Assembly: GCF_003286915.1 (NCBI RefSeq)
Contig: NZ_QMFY01000007.1
Location: 1 to 64,000 of the forward strand
Length of the DNA stretch: 64,000 nucleotides
DNA from: Pseudochryseolinea flava
Lineage (GTDB): Bacteria > Bacteroidota > Bacteroidia > Cytophagales > Cyclobacteriaceae
Direction: 5' to 3'
Positions 62,340-64,000 of this stretch are shown one piece after another (position 1 is the stretch's first letter; each line of letters begins with the position of its first letter). The translations under genes and the position numbers were made by a program. The notes beneath the pieces were generated by a model. It saw only the letters and a program-made list of their open reading frames with translations. It was not told the DNA's origin and did not search any database.

Positions 62340-62352
62340 ATAGTGTCATGGT

Positions 62353-63300
62353 ATGGCAAAACTGTGGAATAAAATCAAATCCTTCTCAAGACATTTCAAA
62401 AGAGCTTTCACCATTTGGAATGATCATGAGCCTTTCAACAACAGCATCATTATCTCTTACTACACGATTTTTTCGCTACCAGGATTACTGGTAATCATCA
62501 TCAACCTCGCAGGCTACTTCTTTGGATACGAAGCGGTAACCGATCAAATTGCAACACAAATTCAAGGACTTGTCGGCGGCGACACAGCGGAAGATGTTCA
62601 AGAAATTGTTGCCAATGCAAGCGCGAGTAAAGAATCGACGATCGCATCCGTTATTGGCATTGGAACATTACTCTTTGGAGCAACAGGTGTTTTTTATCAA
62701 CTCCAGCAAATACTCAATAAGATTTGGAACGTAAAACCTAAACCGAAACAAAAATTATTGAGACTCATTCGCGATCGCTTCTTTTCATTCGGGCTTATAC
62801 TCGCAATCGGCTTTTTGCTTTTGGTGTCTCTTGTGATCTCGGCAGGACTTACTGCGCTCAGTGATTGGGTAGCCGTCCATATTTCCGAAGCACTTTTAAT
62901 TGTTTTTAGAGGAGCAGACCTACTGGTATCCGCTGGTGTTATTACCCTACTATTCGCCGCGATTTACAAATTTCTTCCCGACGCGACGATTCGCTGGCGA
63001 GAGGTTTGGCCTGGAGCGCTAGTAACTGCCGTGCTGTTCGTGATCGCAAAATTTGCACTCGGTCTCTACTTCGGAAAGAGCGACCCCGCGTCAACGTATG
63101 GTGCTGCAGGCTCTGTCATTCTCATTATGTTATGGGTATCTTATTCCGGACTCATTTTATTATACGGGGCCGCATTTACCTACGCGTATGCAACACGAAA
63201 TGGTCGCGAGATAAAACCAACGCCAGGCGCAGAAAAAATCTCAGACACAGACAACGGCGCATCAAAGAAGCAAGAAACTCAGCAAAGAAATTTAGATTAG
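62353..63300 (+). CDS. YihY/virulence factor BrkB family membrane protein
   Basis: Inner-membrane protein of 315 residues with about six transmembrane helices. Family marks: SIIISYYTIFSLPGLLVIIIN, the FYQLQQILNKIWNVKPKP loop, YKFLPDATIRWREVWPGALV, and the final GAAGSVILIMLWVSYSGLILLYGAAFT. Function is not established despite the old RNase BN name. Hydrophilic tail of about 30 residues. Starts 13 bp after the KGG terminator; likely its own transcript or readthrough. Confidence 0.92.
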   Translation: MAKLWNKIKSFSRHFKRAFTIWNDHEPFNNSIIISYYTIFSLPGLLVIIINLAGYFFGYEAVTDQIATQIQGLVGGDTAEDVQEIVANASASKESTIASVIGIGTLLFGATGVFYQLQQILNKIWNVKPKPKQKLLRLIRDRFFSFGLILAIGFLLLVSLVISAGLTALSDWVAVHISEALLIVFRGADLLVSAGVITLLFAAIYKFLPDATIRWREVWPGALVTAVLFVIAKFALGLYFGKSDPASTYGAAGSVILIMLWVSYSGLILLYGAAFTYAYATRNGREIKPTPGAEKISDTDNGASKKQETQQRNLD

Positions 63301-63392
63301 ATCAACGCGATTTTACTCCCATGCGCTGCCTCCAATATGGAAGCAGTGTCATGGGGTATAGAGAGAGGGTATAAAAGTCTAAGGTGCTTGGT

Positions 63393-63860
63393 CTACCGTT
63401 CCGCAATTGCATCGTGGCGCATTGAGTCGCCAGACAACAGCGTTGTAAAACTGTTGTATACATTCAAGAACTCGTGCTCAAGCGTATCTTCAAAGGAATG
63501 AATTACTTTCTTATGATTATATAGATAGGTAAGCTTCTCAGCGTTGAATAACGCAGCCCAACCTGTAACAACAAAATCCTTTTTACTAAGTAAGTTCTGA
63601 TAGATTTCGTCGACACAGATTTGATAAGGCCCTAAATCATTTCGACGAAGAGAAGGTAATGTCAAGAGTCGGGAGAGTATGAGCTCTACTTGTTCTTCGT
63701 TCAGATCAGGCTTGAGCATTTTTATTTTCTCCTGGGAACAAAGTACCACAAACGACAGGTCTATCTGACTCTTTACAAACTCTGCTACCGCTTCTCGTGT
63801 GTTGCCGCTGATGGGAAACATTCGCTCCGTGTCTGTATCGATAAAAATAGTCGAGATCAT
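63393..63860 (-). CDS. hypothetical protein
   Basis: Soluble protein of 155 residues (MISTIFIDTDTERMFPISGNTREAV...). The N-terminal half looks like an alpha/beta domain with a FVVLCSQEKI strand-turn; the C-terminal half is helical with DTLEHEFLNVYNSFTTLL. No signal peptide, membrane segment or recognised motif. Convergent with the YihY gene. About 140 bp from its start to the window end hold nothing I can assign. Confidence 0.55.
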   Translation of the reverse strand: MISTIFIDTDTERMFPISGNTREAVAEFVKSQIDLSFVVLCSQEKIKMLKPDLNEEQVELILSRLLTLPSLRRNDLGPYQICVDEIYQNLLSKKDFVVTGWAALFNAEKLTYLYNHKKVIHSFEDTLEHEFLNVYNSFTTLLSGDSMRHDAIAER

Positions 63861-64000
63861 ACCTTACCAATTTCACACAAAGGTTCGTATTTGCGCTACG
63901 TAAACCTAGTGATCGACCGGATCAGGATGTTATTAAACGATGAAAATGAAAAATGCACCGGACTTTTCAGGTAACACGATGTACTATTCCTTCGATACAC

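Noticed and set aside
63690-63974. 94-codon frame antisense to the hypothetical gene at 63393
   Set aside because: It overlaps the better supported reverse-strand gene and has the look of a shadow frame.

Overview
The window looks like chromosomal DNA of a Bacteroidota bacterium, most likely a Cytophagales-type (gliding or soil) lineage. Support from the sequence: type IX secretion proteins with type A and type B C-terminal sorting domains and a PorP/SprF partner, a Nudix-fold sugar regulator beside xylBA, reg_prop/Y_Y_Y sensor kinases of LytS type, TAnnTTTG promoter elements with TTG about 19 bp upstream, and lipoproteins with relaxed lipoboxes. I cannot name the species.

Layout. 1-1400: short orphan genes and a two-helix membrane protein. 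1426-5113: xylose module, a Nudix-type regulator divergent from xylB-xylA, with a long palindromic operator between them. 5238-11442: an exported DUF4468-like protein, a Rieske oxygenase, and a sugar-oxidation cluster (Gfo/Idh/MocA dehydrogenase, two sugar-phosphate isomerase-like enzymes, a lipoprotein cytochrome c). This cluster is interrupted by a four-helix-bundle gene flanked by inverted G-rich heptamer arrays. 11466-23530: TMEM220 protein, then an alpha-glucan cluster: amylase lipoprotein, GlgE, TreS-maltokinase fusion, GlgB, and a GH57/DUF3536 enzyme. The TreS half lacks its catalytic nucleophile. 23779-25759: tight operon of three small membrane proteins and an M48 peptidase. 25984-28455: secreted PL9-like pectate lyase with two LacI-like operator sites. 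28522-32221: reverse-strand glycolytic operon pgi-pfkA-ROK glucokinase. 32528-39398: giant type B T9SS adhesin, PorP/SprF protein and two membrane proteins.

39490-42384: Tex, then a tRNA-Met followed by a decayed GIY-YIG gene and a second, partial copy of the tRNA-plus-GIY-YIG unit. 42576-48820: LytTR regulator, large sensor kinase, FG-GAP lipoprotein with near-identical repeats, GH18 chitinase. 48821-49935: gene-poor, repeat-rich stretch. 49936-52863: small accessory genes of mostly unknown function. 53022-54896: ABC-F ATPase. 55110-57447: GMC oxidoreductase with its subunit-3 partner. 57552-63860: response regulator divergent from a CheB-CheR-PAS-histidine kinase fusion, a KGG-repeat stress protein, a YihY/BrkB membrane protein and an orphan.

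How it fits together: most of the window is carbohydrate metabolism. Xylose, pectin, chitin-type polymers and alpha-glucans are degraded or rebuilt, keto-sugar type oxidoreductases feed a cytochrome c, and the glycolytic operon takes the hexoses. The most interesting observations are the heptamer-flanked four-helix-bundle element, the nucleophile-less TreS domain in an otherwise complete GlgE cluster, and the tandemly duplicated tRNA/GIY-YIG unit.
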